Positions 47,061-58,312 of a DNA stretch of 64,000 nt are shown in pieces (the stretch's first letter is position 1; each line of letters opens with the position of its first letter). Both the position numbers and the translations under genes were made by a program. A model generated the notes under the pieces. The model worked only from the letters and a program-made list of their open reading frames with translations. It had not been told where the DNA came from and searched no databases. This DNA is from Dryococelus australis (lineage: Eukaryota > Arthropoda > Insecta > Phasmatodea > Phasmatidae), in contig CM057009.1 in assembly GCA_029891345.1 (NCBI GenBank), positions 285,706,966 to 285,770,965 on the forward strand. The letters run 5' to 3'.

Positions 47061-47921
47061 TATAGTGGATTGGCGATTGTGGCGAACTCAGGTACAAATA
47101 GACGGTAATATACACATAATCCCAGAAAACTCAGCTTTTAATTTTTTATCAGTTGGTGTCAGCCAATTTATTATTTCTGCGGTCTTCACGGAGTCTGTTT
47201 CACTTCCATGGGCCGACACTACGTGTCCCAAGAAATTAATTTTATTTTGGAATAGGTGGCACTTCTTAGGAACTAGTTTCAAGTTGGTTGCGGTCACTTT
47301 CTGGAATACAGAATCTAAGCATGATAGATGTTCTCCAAGTGTCCTTCCTGTCACAATAATGTAATTTAGGTAAATCGGACAGATATATAAAGGCAGAATT
47401 TTTTCCATCAAGTGCTCGAAGGTGGCAGGGGCATTACACAGCCTAAAAGGCATAATTTTGAACTGCCAGGTTCTTTTCCCTTGGACACAAAATGTAGTCT
47501 TCTATTGATCCTCTGGATCCACCTCGCACTGCCAGTACCCACTCTTCATATACAAAGTTGGAAACCATTGTGAATATGCTAGGCTGTTTAATATGTAATT
47601 TATCCTTGGAAGCGGTTAAGAGTCTTTATTTTTCACATTATTAAGCTGGCGATAATCTACACAAAACCTCAGCAAGCCATCTTTCTTCTTAATAAGAACT
47701 ATGGGGAATGACCATGTACTAACTGATTGTTCTATCACATCTAGATCCTTCATTTCCTTTAAAATTCCCTCAACTGCCTCATGCAAAGCTAGTGGCAGTT
47801 GTTTTGGTGACTGCATTATGGGCCTGGTATCTCCTGTATCAATATGATGGCAGGTCACGTTAGTCCTTCCAAGGTCATTTGGTCCACCTTCCAAGGTCAT
47901 TTGGTCCACATGAGAAGGCAT
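47060..47921 (-). pseudogene. Gypsy element 2 reverse transcriptase, catalytic site lost
   Basis: Blocks on the minus strand: SVSTWSFPIVLIKKKDGLLR and FCVDYRQLNNV (47921-47616), MPFRLCNAPATFEHLMEKIL and IYLNYIIVTGRTLGEHL (47453-47340), and KKCHLFQNKINFLGHVVS. The YxDD box reads YLNY, so both catalytic aspartates are gone. The region between 47610 and 47460, which should carry the first Asp, is frame-shifted. A 24-bp tandem duplication (CCTTCCAAGGTCATTTGGTC) occurs at about 47865-47912. Confidence 0.9.
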
Positions 47922-47961
47922 CCCTATTTCTCTGCAGTAATGCAGAGATAGCCTTCTGCTG

Positions 47962-48465
47962 TCACCAGTTAAGATTTTCCTTTGTTCTTACTAGCAGTTC
48001 CTCCAGTATTTCTGGTAAATGACATTTTATTTGTTTTACTCTAGAATCTTCTGGAACATTTGGAAGTACCTGTGTGACCTGCTTGCAAACACCTATCAAG
48101 GCCCCCTCCTCAAGACGAATGGCACTATTGGACAACTTTATCATTCTAACTGGAAAACTGTCAGAATGAGAAGAGACCAGAGTCCGTGTTACAGACATTA
48201 CCTTTCAGGATGCCATCTGTCTCTGCTGGTTCAATTAGACCCAAATGCTTGACAAATTTCCTTGACATCTGCCTGTAATGACAATTTCACTAGAAGCGAG
48301 CAGCACAGTGGGTTGACCACATTTTACTGGGAATCTAATTGGGGAGGACAAATCAATCCCTGTTGACATCACCAACTCTGTACTGCCTACCCTTAGCACA
48401 CCAAGTCCAGTATAGATACAGCATCCCAGCCTACATAGTACATCAAACCCCACATGCACATTCAT
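47962..48465 (-). pseudogene. Gypsy element 2 protease-RT linker
   Basis: Two minus frames (48465-48235 and 48198-47962) lie between the protease and RT. The second is followed directly by the RT start. Their position and composition fit the Ty3/gypsy linker, with no catalytic motif. Confidence 0.5.
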
Positions 48466-48522
48466 AATATATTTCTGCTATGTTAACATCGTGCTCTATT
48501 CTAAGATCACTAAGCTTCAAGA

Positions 48523-48735
48523 TCACTTTTCTCTTACAATTCTTATTGGTGTGGTCTCACTTGTTACTGTAGTCAAATAGCTCCATTCCATGTTGTCATT
48601 GGACAATCGCTGGAGGGAAGGCCCAAGGATGTCTGGTCTTACTACTGTTATGGTCGCCCCAGTGTCTATGACCATCTGGCAAGGAACATCATTTATGCTC
48701 TCCTCCACCAGTATTGCATCGCAATTCTGTTTCAA
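48523..48735 (-). pseudogene. Gypsy element 2 aspartic protease
   Basis: The minus frame contains VPCQMVIDTGATITVVRPD, an intact DTGA active-site loop of a retrotransposon protease, preceded by a typical hydrophobic strand. The enzyme cleaves the Gag-Pol precursor. The frame ends at about 48523 in a degraded C-terminal half. It sits between the zinc knuckle and RT. Confidence 0.85.
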
Positions 48736-48739
48736 CTAT

Positions 48740-50210
48740 CTTACATGTAAGAACATTGGGACCTTCCCTCCAGCAATCACGAACATTTGCCCCCTAATAT
48801 CGGTATTAAAGAGTTTTCCGAGCGTGCTGTATTCTCACCTGCCTCTCATTTCCTATTTTCCCACTGCTGCTTCTGTTGCTGCTGGTGTGGGTAGTAGGCT
48901 GTCAGGTGGTCTGACTGTCCACATGACCAACACTCGGGCCATTTAGATGGGGGTGGCGAAGCTCTGTAACATGGACCCTTCAAGTGATGCCATTCACAGC
49001 CATCTGTAACTCATGCTGTTTTCGTCATCTTTATTTAGCATCACTGCCTGTACCTGACATTGGGGTGCAGCTCCCTATCTTGCTGATTCCACCACCAGTG
49101 CTCGGGCCAGGGCGCCCTGCATGTTGTAGAGTGCAGCAAGATGCATGGCTTGCAGTTCCTCTGTGTCAGTGATAACATCAATGAAGAAGCCGACTGCTAT
49201 GATGTTGTGTGCCATGTCAGGGCACCCTTCAAGAGGTAGTTGGGAGAGCTACCCAGTGTCTTGCCATAGCTCCTGCAGTGACTCTCCTGGTTGCTAGGTG
49301 CATCTTTGCAGTTGGACATGGGGCATGTCGCAGGTATCGGTTATCGAAACGTAGTTCCAAGGCCGAAACCAGTGTGGGATATATCAGTCGATGTCACTCT
49401 GGCAGAGATTGTAGTATGCTGAGCGTAGGGCCTCTCAGTATAGCATCAAGGTAGTAAGTTAGCGGCTCAGCTGACCAACAATTCAGGGTGGTGACTCATT
49501 CAAACATATTGGTACTCTCGCCAAGAAGTCTGGCCATAGTAAGGGGCGGGCATATTTGAGACTGTTTCCCACTCCTGGCTATGCGACAACAATGCTGAAT
49601 GCTGCAGAACTGCTTACTATCCTCCAAATTTGCTGTGTTGGTTACTACTTATACTGCTTTCTTGCTTTTGTTAGCTGATGATGTTATAGTGGAACTTCGC
49701 TGCTGAAGAAATTCTTTTTGTAATATATTCATCATTTTCTGTTTAATTTCATTCTTGGTGTTGTCCATTCTTTCATTTACACTGTCTATTCTTCCACTGA
49801 TTGCCCATTCTGTCATTTACATGGCTCACTATTTCATTTACTCTGTCCATTCTCGTATTCACTAACTTACTAAAGCCTTCTGTTTTTCTGTCTGCATTTA
49901 CATTTACAGTGTCTTTTTTCCTGTCAACATTCCTATTTACAATGTCAATTTTCCTGTCTACATTCTCATTAACATTATTTACAGTTGCAATTTCAGAACT
50001 TATTTGTATATTTGCAGTTTCATTCACACTTTCTTTTACAGAACTAATTTGGGTATTTACAATTTCATTTACACTTTCTTTCACATTACCAACTTGATTA
50101 TTTATAGCTTCTTTCAAGCTATTTACATTTGCGCTCACACTAACCATCTGGCTACCTAGCACCTCAATCAGTGCTCATAGTGCTTCCAGTTCTGCAGACA
50201 TTTTCATTGT
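48740..50210 (-). pseudogene. Gypsy element 2 gag with coiled coil and damaged zinc knuckle
   Basis: Gag forms the particle. The likely start is the ATG near 50207 (MKMSAELEAL, soon followed by a TGA). The frame 50162-49773 is a long repetitive coiled coil with units such as VKESVNEIVNTQISS and VKESVNETANIQISS, then VDRKIDIVNRNVDRKKD. The capsid region at 49740-48940 is broken into frames I cannot align with confidence. At 48936-48893 the minus strand reads CWSCGQSDHLTAY, a CCHC zinc knuckle (C-x2-C-x4-H-x4-C) whose last Cys is Tyr. A Gln-rich stretch follows and leads to the protease. Confidence 0.7.
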
Positions 50211-50383
50211 TATCATTCACTGCGTAAGTTGTACAAAACAATCTTAATTATTTTCACCCACAATTATTACAAGTAATTAATTTGTTTTAAAATCACTTAA
50301 CTACTTTACTATAGGCAAACTTTATTTACAGTTGATTAATTAATAATGCCTCCATCCTTCTTCTGACACCACTGTCATATTAA

Positions 50384-50957
50384 TGCTTGCGAGGCATATC
50401 TTGAGTTTGTGGGGGATGGAGGTCTTAATAAAAATAAAATAACTAAATTAGATTTTTAATTAATTCACTTGGCTATTATTTACAGCATTAAATTATCTGT
50501 CTCAACTATTACTCTTTTTATTTCACAGTGTTCACAGTATTTAATGTCTATTTCAATTCTAATTAACGTCCTTCTGTATGTCTCTGTTTGACTATTGTTG
50601 GTTAACTCATACTCATCATTAACACAAGTTCAGGTTATCTGTTGACGTCATTTGTAATGTCTTTCACTCACGCAGCTAGTCATGTAGTCCAGCCTGCAGT
50701 TGTACTCTTCACTGCTCTGATGTTCGCGGTCACAGATTTTTCCTCCCGCTGATCACTTATCTCGTTGCGCGCTTCTCTTCTTGCTGGCAGTCGTATCACC
50801 TAATTCATCCATTCAATAACTGCCAACTCGAAGGCCAGACACACCTTTTATAGCTGCTGGCCATGACCTTGAAGGTTTGCCACACCCCGAGTCTAGCTGA
50901 GAGGTACGATGTCGGTAATCCAGAGCATTCTCCAGATGTCTCAGACACACCTAGTTC
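50384..50957 (-). repeat. Gypsy element 2, right LTR (5' LTR), truncated
   Basis: This LTR starts TGCTTGCGAGGCATATC next to the candidate primer-binding site. Similarity to the other LTRs continues to GAATCCAGAGCATTC-like sequence near 50935 and stops at about 50957. About 250 bases of the outer end, including the expected TG terminus of the element, are missing. Confidence 0.8.
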
Positions 50958-51238
50958 AATGAATTAGGCCAAAAAAAAAACGGTTTTATGAGACTCAAAC
51001 TCACAAATGTTGTTCAATACTTACAATGTGTACAAAACGGAGTTAAATTTTTTGTATAACTTATCAACATTACAATTTCAATTCAAATTTCTTCCCAGTC
51101 AATTACCAAAAAATTTTACTTAATTTACAAATTCAGTGTAGTGATTACCTAATGCTATCTGTACATAATGACAGTTATTAATGGATCAAAAATAGATAGA
51201 AAGACAGTTGATGCATTGGGCTAAATTCAAAAAGGTCA
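50958..51238. other. Spacer
   Basis: AT-rich sequence with a short A run. No gene or repeat is recognised. Confidence 0.4.
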
Positions 51239-51662
51239 CTAGGAAGGAGTAGCTGTCCTCCAAACAGCATCCTTGATGGTGTTTCCCTTATGGACACTAT
51301 AACTGCTGAGCAGTAAGCAATGATAAACCATGGCATCTCTGAATTCCAGTACTTTAGTGGTCTGCCAAAAATATTGACATGTACTGCTCAAGAATGCAGT
51401 CAAGCCTTTCATATATTCCATGTGACTGAGGGTGTAATGCTGTAGTTCTATCAAGAATCTTTGTTACCTCATAGAACACAGCAGCTTCAAAATTTCTGCC
51501 CTGATCAGAATGGAGACCTCTTGACGACAAATTTGAAATTCATTGAGCTTCAAAATCCTGTAAGGACCCTCCCAACATTTCTGTACTTTCGGGCAATACC
51601 CTTTTCACCTCTTTGGGTTTTACAGCCACCCCATTTGTCCTTCTTAACTAGAAGAAGGTGTT
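51239..51662 (-). mobile_element. Rearranged fragment of a gypsy integrase region
   Basis: Segments 51245-51510 and 51545-51640 match, in the same orientation, the integrase-to-LTR region of gypsy element 2 (about 45640-45900 and 45360-45460). Examples are GGACCCTCCCAACATTTCTG against GGGCCTCCCAACATTGCTG, and CTTTCGGGCAATACCCTTTT against CTTCGGGCAGTACCCTTTT. The two blocks are in swapped order relative to element 2, so this is a recombined scrap of a related copy. No frame is preserved. Confidence 0.75.
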
Positions 51663-53900
51663 TCGTTGGCAAGCACAGCACTCAAAATGCCATAATTATT
51701 AAACTGTGGTAAAAGTGCTTGAAATGAATTTTGAGGAGTGCATTGATACAGACAGAATGTCTGCCTGTTGTAATGCATCATATTTAACTGTGTGGCAGCT
51801 GTCTATAAGGCATAAATTATGTTTTCTCTAAGTTTAATGAAAGTTCGTTGTCGGAGAACCAGGTGCTAACATCATATAATAACAGAAGATTTATGCAATA
51901 AGTCGTTAAAGTCTTGGCTCTTTCACTAGAATGTTAAGTTCATCAGCTTAAGATGATTGATAGAAAAGGAGGCATCAGCCCCTGATTATGCCAGCAAATT
52001 ATGGAATAGACTAGTTTGCATTCATGATTTTGCTTGACAGCACCTCAGAATAATTAGTGACAGGATAAAGATGCATTATGATAAGGAGAATGTCAGGCAA
52101 GGTATTTTCTTTCTAATTTTTATCCTTGGGGAAGCCATTTCACACAACAACAAACATGCACAATTTTTAACTTAAATGCATGAATGATGTATAATAAGTT
52201 GGAAGTGATATTTCTCTAAAAAAAAAAAAAAAAAAAAACCTAGACTATGTTACACATGAGCAGCACCATGCTCAATGACCATGTAACCACACTGTTGCAT
52301 GATTCTAAAAATAACTTCTTCCCCCTCCCTTTCAAGTTAGTGCGCTTATCTCACCGGTGTACAGTAATGCATTTCACATCCTACAAGCAACAGACATGAT
52401 TATAACCATTTACATTGTAGAATAAAATCTCCATAGGTACCTCTTAGTGATTTAAAAAACAATGCAATAATAGACTTTAAAAATAAATACACATTCAAAA
52501 AAATTACGATTTAGGTGTAGTTTATTACGATTCTGTATAAAATGAATGTCGTCCCTAAAAGGCAACACAACATACTGAAATACTAGTGCATGTTTATTAC
52601 CATAAGTTTGTAGTAATTAAAATAATAATACAACAAAATGCATCACTTATGGAAACATTAATTTCTTAAAAATTATATGAAAATTTTGCAATTGGTAGGA
52701 ATGTGCTTTGTAAAACATACAAAATTGTTGTAGTAAACAGAAACAGGCATATTGAGTGGGGGCACATTCAAGAGTTATTAATACACACTTAGAGAGCAGA
52801 TACTACATAACGAATAATGCTGACCATTAGCGTTCAAAGGGCCGTCACAATTTCATCTGTTTATATATACATAAATAAACACATATTCAAACACAAGCCC
52901 TGACAATCAACATAAAGCTACAAGAAAATGTTGCATGTTACATGTGTCATGAATTATGATCACAGCTACAGTAGATGCCCACAGCCGAGCCATTGAACAA
53001 TTATAAATATAACTTCCACCCCCCTCCCCCCCCCCCAATAAAACAGCTGTTCACACATGCATGTATCTCACAACATAATGCTTTTCATGCCCCAACCCCA
53101 AAAGTGGCAAGTGGACACAGTGGACACGGTAAATGGAGACATTACTGTAATGATAGCTAATCTTGATATTCAACATAGTCAATTGGAGACAGAGCATTAT
53201 ACCGTTGCTTTAGCTCACTCATGTTAAAAAACTGAAGAATGAAGGGAGAAAAACAAACCATCACAATTTAAAAATACTATTAAATTAAGTGTAACTGCTT
53301 TCCAGTTGTTACAATGTAATTTGTACAAGGGTGCAGGTTGTGTGTACACGGACAAATTAAACATTTTGAATATATTTTGCAAATACTTAAATGAAGGTAG
53401 GTAGTTGGGCTTAACATCTCTCCGACGAGGTCATTAGAGACCGTTACTTAAATGAAATTTTGCCAATCACATGCATCTTATTTTTCATCCTTTGTTCTTC
53501 AGTCTTTTGACATGAATGAACCAAAGCAAAGTAATAATGCTCTGTCTCTTTCACTGGATTGTTTTGGATTTCTGGACCGACCATCATTATTTCTGAAACC
53601 GTAACCTTTCCACGTACATAGCATTGTTTTGAAGCCAGTTTATTTCTACTCCGGGTGTGTTCATGACCAATTATGATTAGTGCATCTAATTAGGCATACA
53701 ATAAGGTAATTTTCCAGTGGCAGGAATTGGTTGTTATTTTATTCAATATATGAAAACTCATATAACAGGTTATGGGTCCAGGACATTGCTTAGTGAATTA
53801 AGGTATGTGTGGAGCCGCAAAAGCAGTGTCGGAAAATGGCTACAGCACCAGATGATTTTGCTCATATTAAGAACTTGTACGTCACTCAAACTTTCGTATT
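51663..53900. other. AT-rich spacer, no gene recognised
   Basis: Contains a run of about 20 A at 52220-52239 and a C run near 53021-53037. A short block at about 53395-53445 reads GGGCTTAACATCTCTCCGAC and GAGGTCATTAGAGACCG. It resembles a motif I associate with dispersed repeats in insect genomes. No coding or LTR sequence of the copia element is recognised here. Confidence 0.4.
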
Positions 53901-53921
53901 TGTATTTGTAAATTCCAAGTA

Positions 53922-54541
53922 GTGGTGTTATTTAGAGCTGCAGATGTGTATGAAGTGATAACCATTACTGTAGAAGATAATGCCGAAAAGGATAAGAATT
54001 GGAATAGGAAGGATGCCAAGGCTCAGAGGTACATCATCACCACAATTGATAAAGGTAATATCCAATTCATTATGTCCTATAATACTGCCAAGGAGATGTT
54101 TGAGAAACTATGCTCAATTTATGAAAGGGACAATATAAAACTAAAAGTGTGCTGCTTTCAAGTTTTTCCAACTATAAAATTGAAGATGTTGCAAAGGGTC
54201 ACTCTGAACTTCAAAATTTATCTGTAAGACTAAAAAGTGTAAATCATGCCATTGATGATGAGATGATAGGAAAAATTCTGCCTTCACTACCAGGTCGATT
54301 CAATTATTTTTTTACTGTTTAGGAATCTACTCAGAAATGTGATAAGACACTCACGAATTTGACTGCTAGGTTATTAGCGGAAGAAGAAAGGTACCCTTCT
54401 ATTGCATGCAACCATATTGTGACGTCCAAGAGAAATGAAAACCCTTGTTACGAGATTAAGGGTGACATAGTATTAGGAATGCATATTGAAAGATGTGCTG
54501 TGTGTGCCAGGTTTGACAAAAAACTTAATATCAGTGAATAA
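53922..54541 (+). pseudogene. Copia gag, broken
   Basis: Blocks on the plus strand: WNRKDAKAQRYIITTIDKGN and TAKEMFEKLCSIYERDN (53990-54130), then in another frame GHSELQNLSVRLKSVNHAI and MIGKILPSLPGRFNYFF (54195-54320), then LTNLTARLLAEEERYPS (54350-54400). This is the Gag-polyprotein domain found in plant and animal copia elements. A frameshift near 54150 and a stop near 54321 break it. The zinc knuckle expected next is not seen clearly. Confidence 0.85.
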
Positions 54542-54689
54542 AATTACTGAGAATGGAGATGTTAAATTTACTGAGGAAATAGTATAAATATCAAAAAGTG
54601 GGAGTAAGATTGTAGGTTATAAAGATAGTGCTAGACTTTACAATGTAAAAATGACCTTGTGAAAAAACACTGTTGTTTGAGTGCAAACT

Positions 54690-55600
54690 AACAAATGATA
54701 TGAATAATTGGCACAAACAGCTAGGACATTAGAATTTTGAAAGCAAGGAGAGACTAGTAGCTATGTCAACTGTATTGGAACACCTGAAACTTAGTGCTCG
54801 TGAAACCCAGTGTGAGACTTGTTTAAGGTAAAAAAAAACAAGGAAACCCTTTGGGAAAGAAAGAGATAGGGCAACAAGACCATTGGAGATGATACATACA
54901 GATGTGTGTGGACCTCTTGACACTACATGGGATGGATTCAAATATTTTGTCACATTCTTAGATGACTGTAGACATTTTGCAATGGTGACTTTGTTAAGCA
55001 ATAAATCTGATGTTTTTGAAGCTACCTGAGCCTATGTTGCTCAAGTAGAGTCAAAGTGTAACGTAAGGGTTCACAAAGTTCGTTGTGACATGGGAGGTAA
55101 GTATAGTTCTGGAGAGTTCATTGACTGGTGCCGTGAGAAGGGGACTGTGGTGGATTGTGCTCCTGGTCTTCTTTTTTGACTCTAGAATGGAGAAAGAAGT
55201 ATGGGGAGAGGCTTTCCGTACAGTAACCTACTTATTAAACAGAAGCCCATCAGTTACTGTTGAGTCAACACCTGCAGAACTGTGGTAAAAAAAAAAAAAC
55301 CTGACCTCTCGAATCTAAGATTGTTTGGTACACTGGCCTACGCAAAGAAGTTGAAACGAGTAAAAAAATTTGGTGAGAGATGCAAAAAGTTAGTTATGGT
55401 TGGATATGTGTCGAATAGATACTGACTGTGGAATGAAGAAAAAAGGCAAATTGAAGTTTCAAGAGATGTGATCGTCGTTGAATGCCCTGAAGTGATTTTG
55501 TTGGAAAATTCATCTGATAGAGTAAAAAAGGATTGAAGTTCAAATTAGGAAAGTGAAAGAAACGCTGAAACCCTTGCCCTATGTGAGAAGGTGTCACAGT
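54690..55600 (+). pseudogene. Copia integrase, broken
   Basis: The zinc module reads WHKQLGH then CETCLR (54710-54830). The core follows as EMIHTDVCGPLDTTWDGF and KYFVTFLDDCRHFAMV (first Asp, 54890-54990), and VRCDMGGKYSSGEFIDW (second Asp, normally followed by Asn-Gly; here Met-Gly). The segment that should carry the catalytic Glu is deleted or out of frame at 55155-55195. After it the frame gives EVWGEAFRTVTYLLNRSPS and, beyond an A run, NLRLFGTLAYAKKLKR, KKLVMVGYVSN and QIEVSRDVIVVE, the usual end of the copia integrase region. Confidence 0.88.
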
Positions 55601-55775
55601 TTCCACATCTGGATTAGAAAGAGGATGAAGGCCCTTTCACGGGTTTGCCCCAACGCAAAATGGAAAAGCTAATGAAGACTCCAGTCAGGAAATAGATGGA
55701 ACTCTGGATGTTGATGATGGTCGTGAACTTGGAAAGTGAAAGAGGAGAACACCCCAATACCTGCAAGAATATGTC

Positions 55776-56480
55776 ATGCTCATGTATCAAGAAGCTGTTT
55801 CTGGTGAGGACAAGGATATGTGGTTGACAGCCATTCAGGAAGAAAAATCTCCACTGAAGAAAAACGAGGTCTTTGAATTTGTGAAGGGAGCCAGCGTGAA
55901 ATGGAAACAAAACTTTCTTTCTAGCAGATGGGTATTTGGTATCAAGGATGACAATAGATACAAAGCCAGGCTTATTGTGCGAGGGATTGAATAAAAGGTA
56001 GGATATAATTACAATGAAACGTTTACCTCTGTAGTATCAGTGAATAAATTGAGGTTCCTCAAAGTAAACAAATGTCTGTTAAACAGTTCAATATAAAAAC
56101 AGCTTTTCACTATGGCAATCTGGAAGAAGAAATTTTTATCTCTTTTCCGGAAGGCTTTGGGAATGAAATGGGATTTTTGGTTAAATAAAAAAAAAAAATT
56201 CTATATGGACTGAAACAGGTTCCTTGTGCCTGGAAAAAACAGTTTGTTGATTTCCTCAAGGAATGCGGAATGCAGTAACTTACTACAGACAAATCAATTT
56301 TTAAGAACAGTAAAGGGGTTTTGTTCCTAGCAATTTGGGTTGTTGACAGATTAATGATTTCTGAAAGGGAAAATCAAATGAATGAACTCCTGGAAAAGCT
56401 TCAGACAGAATTTGAATTTTAAAAAACTGAGAACCCAGAAGCCTTCATTTGCATTGAAATAATAAATACAAGTGAATCCA
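55776..56480 (+). pseudogene. Copia reverse transcriptase, broken
   Basis: Blocks: SGEDKDMWLTAIQEEKSPLK, NFLSSRWVFGIKDDNRYKAR and LIVRG (55800-55990), then YNYNETFTSVVSVNKLR, FNIKTAFHYGNLEEEIF (first Asp lost: KTAF where DVKTAF is usual), ILYGLKQVPCAWKKQF, and WVVDRLMISERE. The catalytic YVDD box reads VVDR, so it is inactive. Stops at 55992 and near 56186 and frame changes are present. Confidence 0.88.
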
Positions 56481-56519
56481 ACAGTCATCATCAAAGATCT
56501 TACACTGCCAAACTCCTAA

Positions 56520-56759
56520 AATTATTCAGCATGGACTGTTCAAAATCTGTAAAAACCCCAGCTCTTCTAGCGAGCGAAAATCTGTAAGATAACAACCCAA
56601 AAGAATGTGGTAAGTTAACATATAGAGATGCAGTTGGAAGTCTGCTGTTCTTGTCCAATAGAATGAGACCATATATAACCTATGCTGTCAATATAGGTTC
56701 AAGGAAAACCACTAACCCGACAATAGATGTCTAAAGTGTCAAACGAATTTTTAGATATA
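56520..56759 (+). pseudogene. Copia RT-RNase H connection, split by insertion
   Basis: The plus strand reads DCSKSVKTPALLASENL, KLTYRDAVGSLLFLSNRMR and PYITYAVNI, then RIFRYI at the edge of the pogo/Tigger insertion. The RNase H continues at 61699. Confidence 0.85.
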
Positions 56760-56779
56760 TACAGTCAACTCCCGATTAT

Positions 56780-57380
56780 CCGCGGTAATCGTGGGGACGA
56801 ATGCCGCGGATAATGCAAAATCGTGGATAATCAGCATGCTCCATTAAACATACAATTTTTACATTATTTTGCTTGACTTTGAAACATAGACTGCTGTTGT
56901 ATAGCATTTAAACATATTTTGTGTGTGTGTCCATGCGGAAATGACTGTGAGAGCTGGCAACTGCCCGCAATGTTACACGAACAAAGGCAACCATCCCTTC
57001 CTACAAGAACCCTTGTCAAGCTGTCAGTCTTTTTTTAGGTGTGGCAACCTCGTTCTTCCCTCCCCCGCTAGTGTTCCTTCCCACTTACCGCTCTTCTTTC
57101 TTATCTGTGTTGCATCTGCTGTTATCTTCCTTCCCCCTCCAAAATGGGTATTTGTAAATGGTGCATATTAAAAAATGTGAAGATGAAAGACGACTAGGAA
57201 AAGTGACACAAAATACAAAATAATCTCGGCTCCACGTCTCCCGGTATGAATAGTACATGAACACGATTACCTTTCATAAATAACTGTGCCATTTACCATA
57301 GTAATTGCACTTAACTAAAAAGATTAATAAATAACTTTATGCAATATTGCTGTATTAAGATATAGGCCAAGTGGTGTAAT
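56780..57380 (-). other. Pogo/Tigger element, noncoding part
   Basis: This part lies downstream of the transposase fragment. No DDE catalytic domain is recognised, so that domain has been deleted. A plus-strand frame at 56923-57171 is probably chance. Confidence 0.5.
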
Positions 57381-57389
57381 TTACCAATA

Positions 57390-57715
57390 AATAATGTTGC
57401 ATTCATAAACAAACAGTCATAATTTAACTCTCCAGCAGTATGTTTTTGACTAAACTACTCTAACATTGCCGTGTGTAGTTCGTCATATGTTGACGGTTTC
57501 ATTGTTTTTATTTTGTACAATCTACTTGTAGGATCTGCATTACTTGAAAACTCTAGAAGGTTCTTTTCATTGTCACGCATGTCCCGTACTATAGTTTTAC
57601 CCATGAAATACGTAACTGAAAGTTGTTTTATGATACTTTACTCTTTCAGTTTATTTACTATCTTTCATTTCTGTTGCGGTGTCAAAATTACGCGCTTTCG
57701 TTTCACAAACATTAC
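57390..57715 (-). pseudogene. Pogo/Tigger transposase N-terminus (HTH)
   Basis: The minus strand starts MFVKRKRVILTPQQK at 57715, then KIVNKLKE after a TGA, then the helix-turn-helix region (KQLSVTYFMGKTIVRDMRDN, EKNLLEF) and ELHTAMLE, a stop, then FSQKHTAGE. This is the psq/CENP-B type DNA-binding start of Tigger and pogo transposases, where functional relatives read LEWFSQKR. Stops replace residues after QQK, after KLKE and after AMLE. The rest of the enzyme is absent. Confidence 0.85.
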
Positions 57716-57719
57716 TTGA

Positions 57720-58027
57720 CTGAAAATGTGTGCAAACACACACGAAAACGTACTATAGAAGACTGCCCGCACAAGTAAAATACAATGACAGTTGTGCGCA
57801 TAGGATGGGCTGACTAGTGGCCGTAGCAACGGGCTGACTGCCGTGGCGACGGGCTGGTTAGCTAGCGGCTGCTACGTATGCGGTGTTGCCAGCTGAGGCT
57901 GCAATCAAGACACAAAAGCTATATTGTAAGCTTTAAAGAAACATAAAGATTATACTCTTAAGCCATAATTACTTTTGAATAGGCCTACTGTATTCCACTA
58001 GTTAACATGGACATCTGTCACACTTAA
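57720..58027 (-). other. Pogo/Tigger element, 5' leader side
   Basis: This is noncoding sequence between the transposase start and the inserted Kolobok element, ending at the TTAA duplication (58024-58027). Confidence 0.6.
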
Positions 58028-58312
58028 AGGAGCTGTCAACATAAAAAATGCATTTTTTTCTAACAATGCCATAGTAAAGTTTAAAAAATGATGACTAAGG
58101 GAAAAGAAACCCGAGGTCTGTAAGCCTCCCAGAACCAGAGTAAAGCAGCTTTAAATTTTGCCACACATAATGGCGTGATGTCACAGGTGGCTATCTGCTC
58201 GCCACGGCAGTTGCGTGGTCCAGGCTTGCAGCGTACTGCATGGCGCCAAGTCGAGTTTTGTAATGTGTACATGCGGTTTTATTTGCTTGGAATGTAAACT
58301 GTTTCTCGGAAA
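58028..58312 (+). promoter_or_regulatory. Kolobok left end and upstream region of the small gene
   Basis: Contains the left inverted repeat and about 270 bases before the ATG of the small gene. A GC-richer portion at 58170-58250 could hold its promoter, but no TATA-type element is distinct. Confidence 0.35.

Larger units (their letters stand above)
43764..50957 (-). mobile_element. Ty3/gypsy LTR retrotransposon 2, decayed
   Basis: Matching LTRs (43764-45227 and 50384-50957) flank an internal region that reads on the minus strand as gag with a coiled coil, a zinc knuckle, protease, RT, RNase H and integrase. A polypurine tract (minus strand GAAGAGGGGGCAC, 45240-45228) abuts the left LTR. A candidate primer-binding site (minus strand TGGTGTCAGAAG, 50371-50360) lies 12 bases inside the right LTR. 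The minus-strand start of the LTR is TGTTATG and its end GGCA, the usual TG...CA. All frames contain stops. The right LTR is truncated at its outer end. Confidence 0.9.
53922..56759 (+). mobile_element. Ty1/copia retrotransposon, left part
   Basis: The plus strand carries gag, integrase and RT in the order typical of Ty1/copia (integrase before RT). The element continues on the far side of a 4.9-kb insertion at 61699 with RNase H. Target duplication TA at 56760-56761 and 61697-61698 marks the inserted element. No copia LTRs could be recognised, so the outer limits are uncertain. Confidence 0.88.

Noticed and set aside
49801-50097. 98-codon plus ORF with hydrophobic repeats that looks like membrane segments
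   Set aside because: It is the antisense of the repetitive coiled coil of gypsy 2 Gag.
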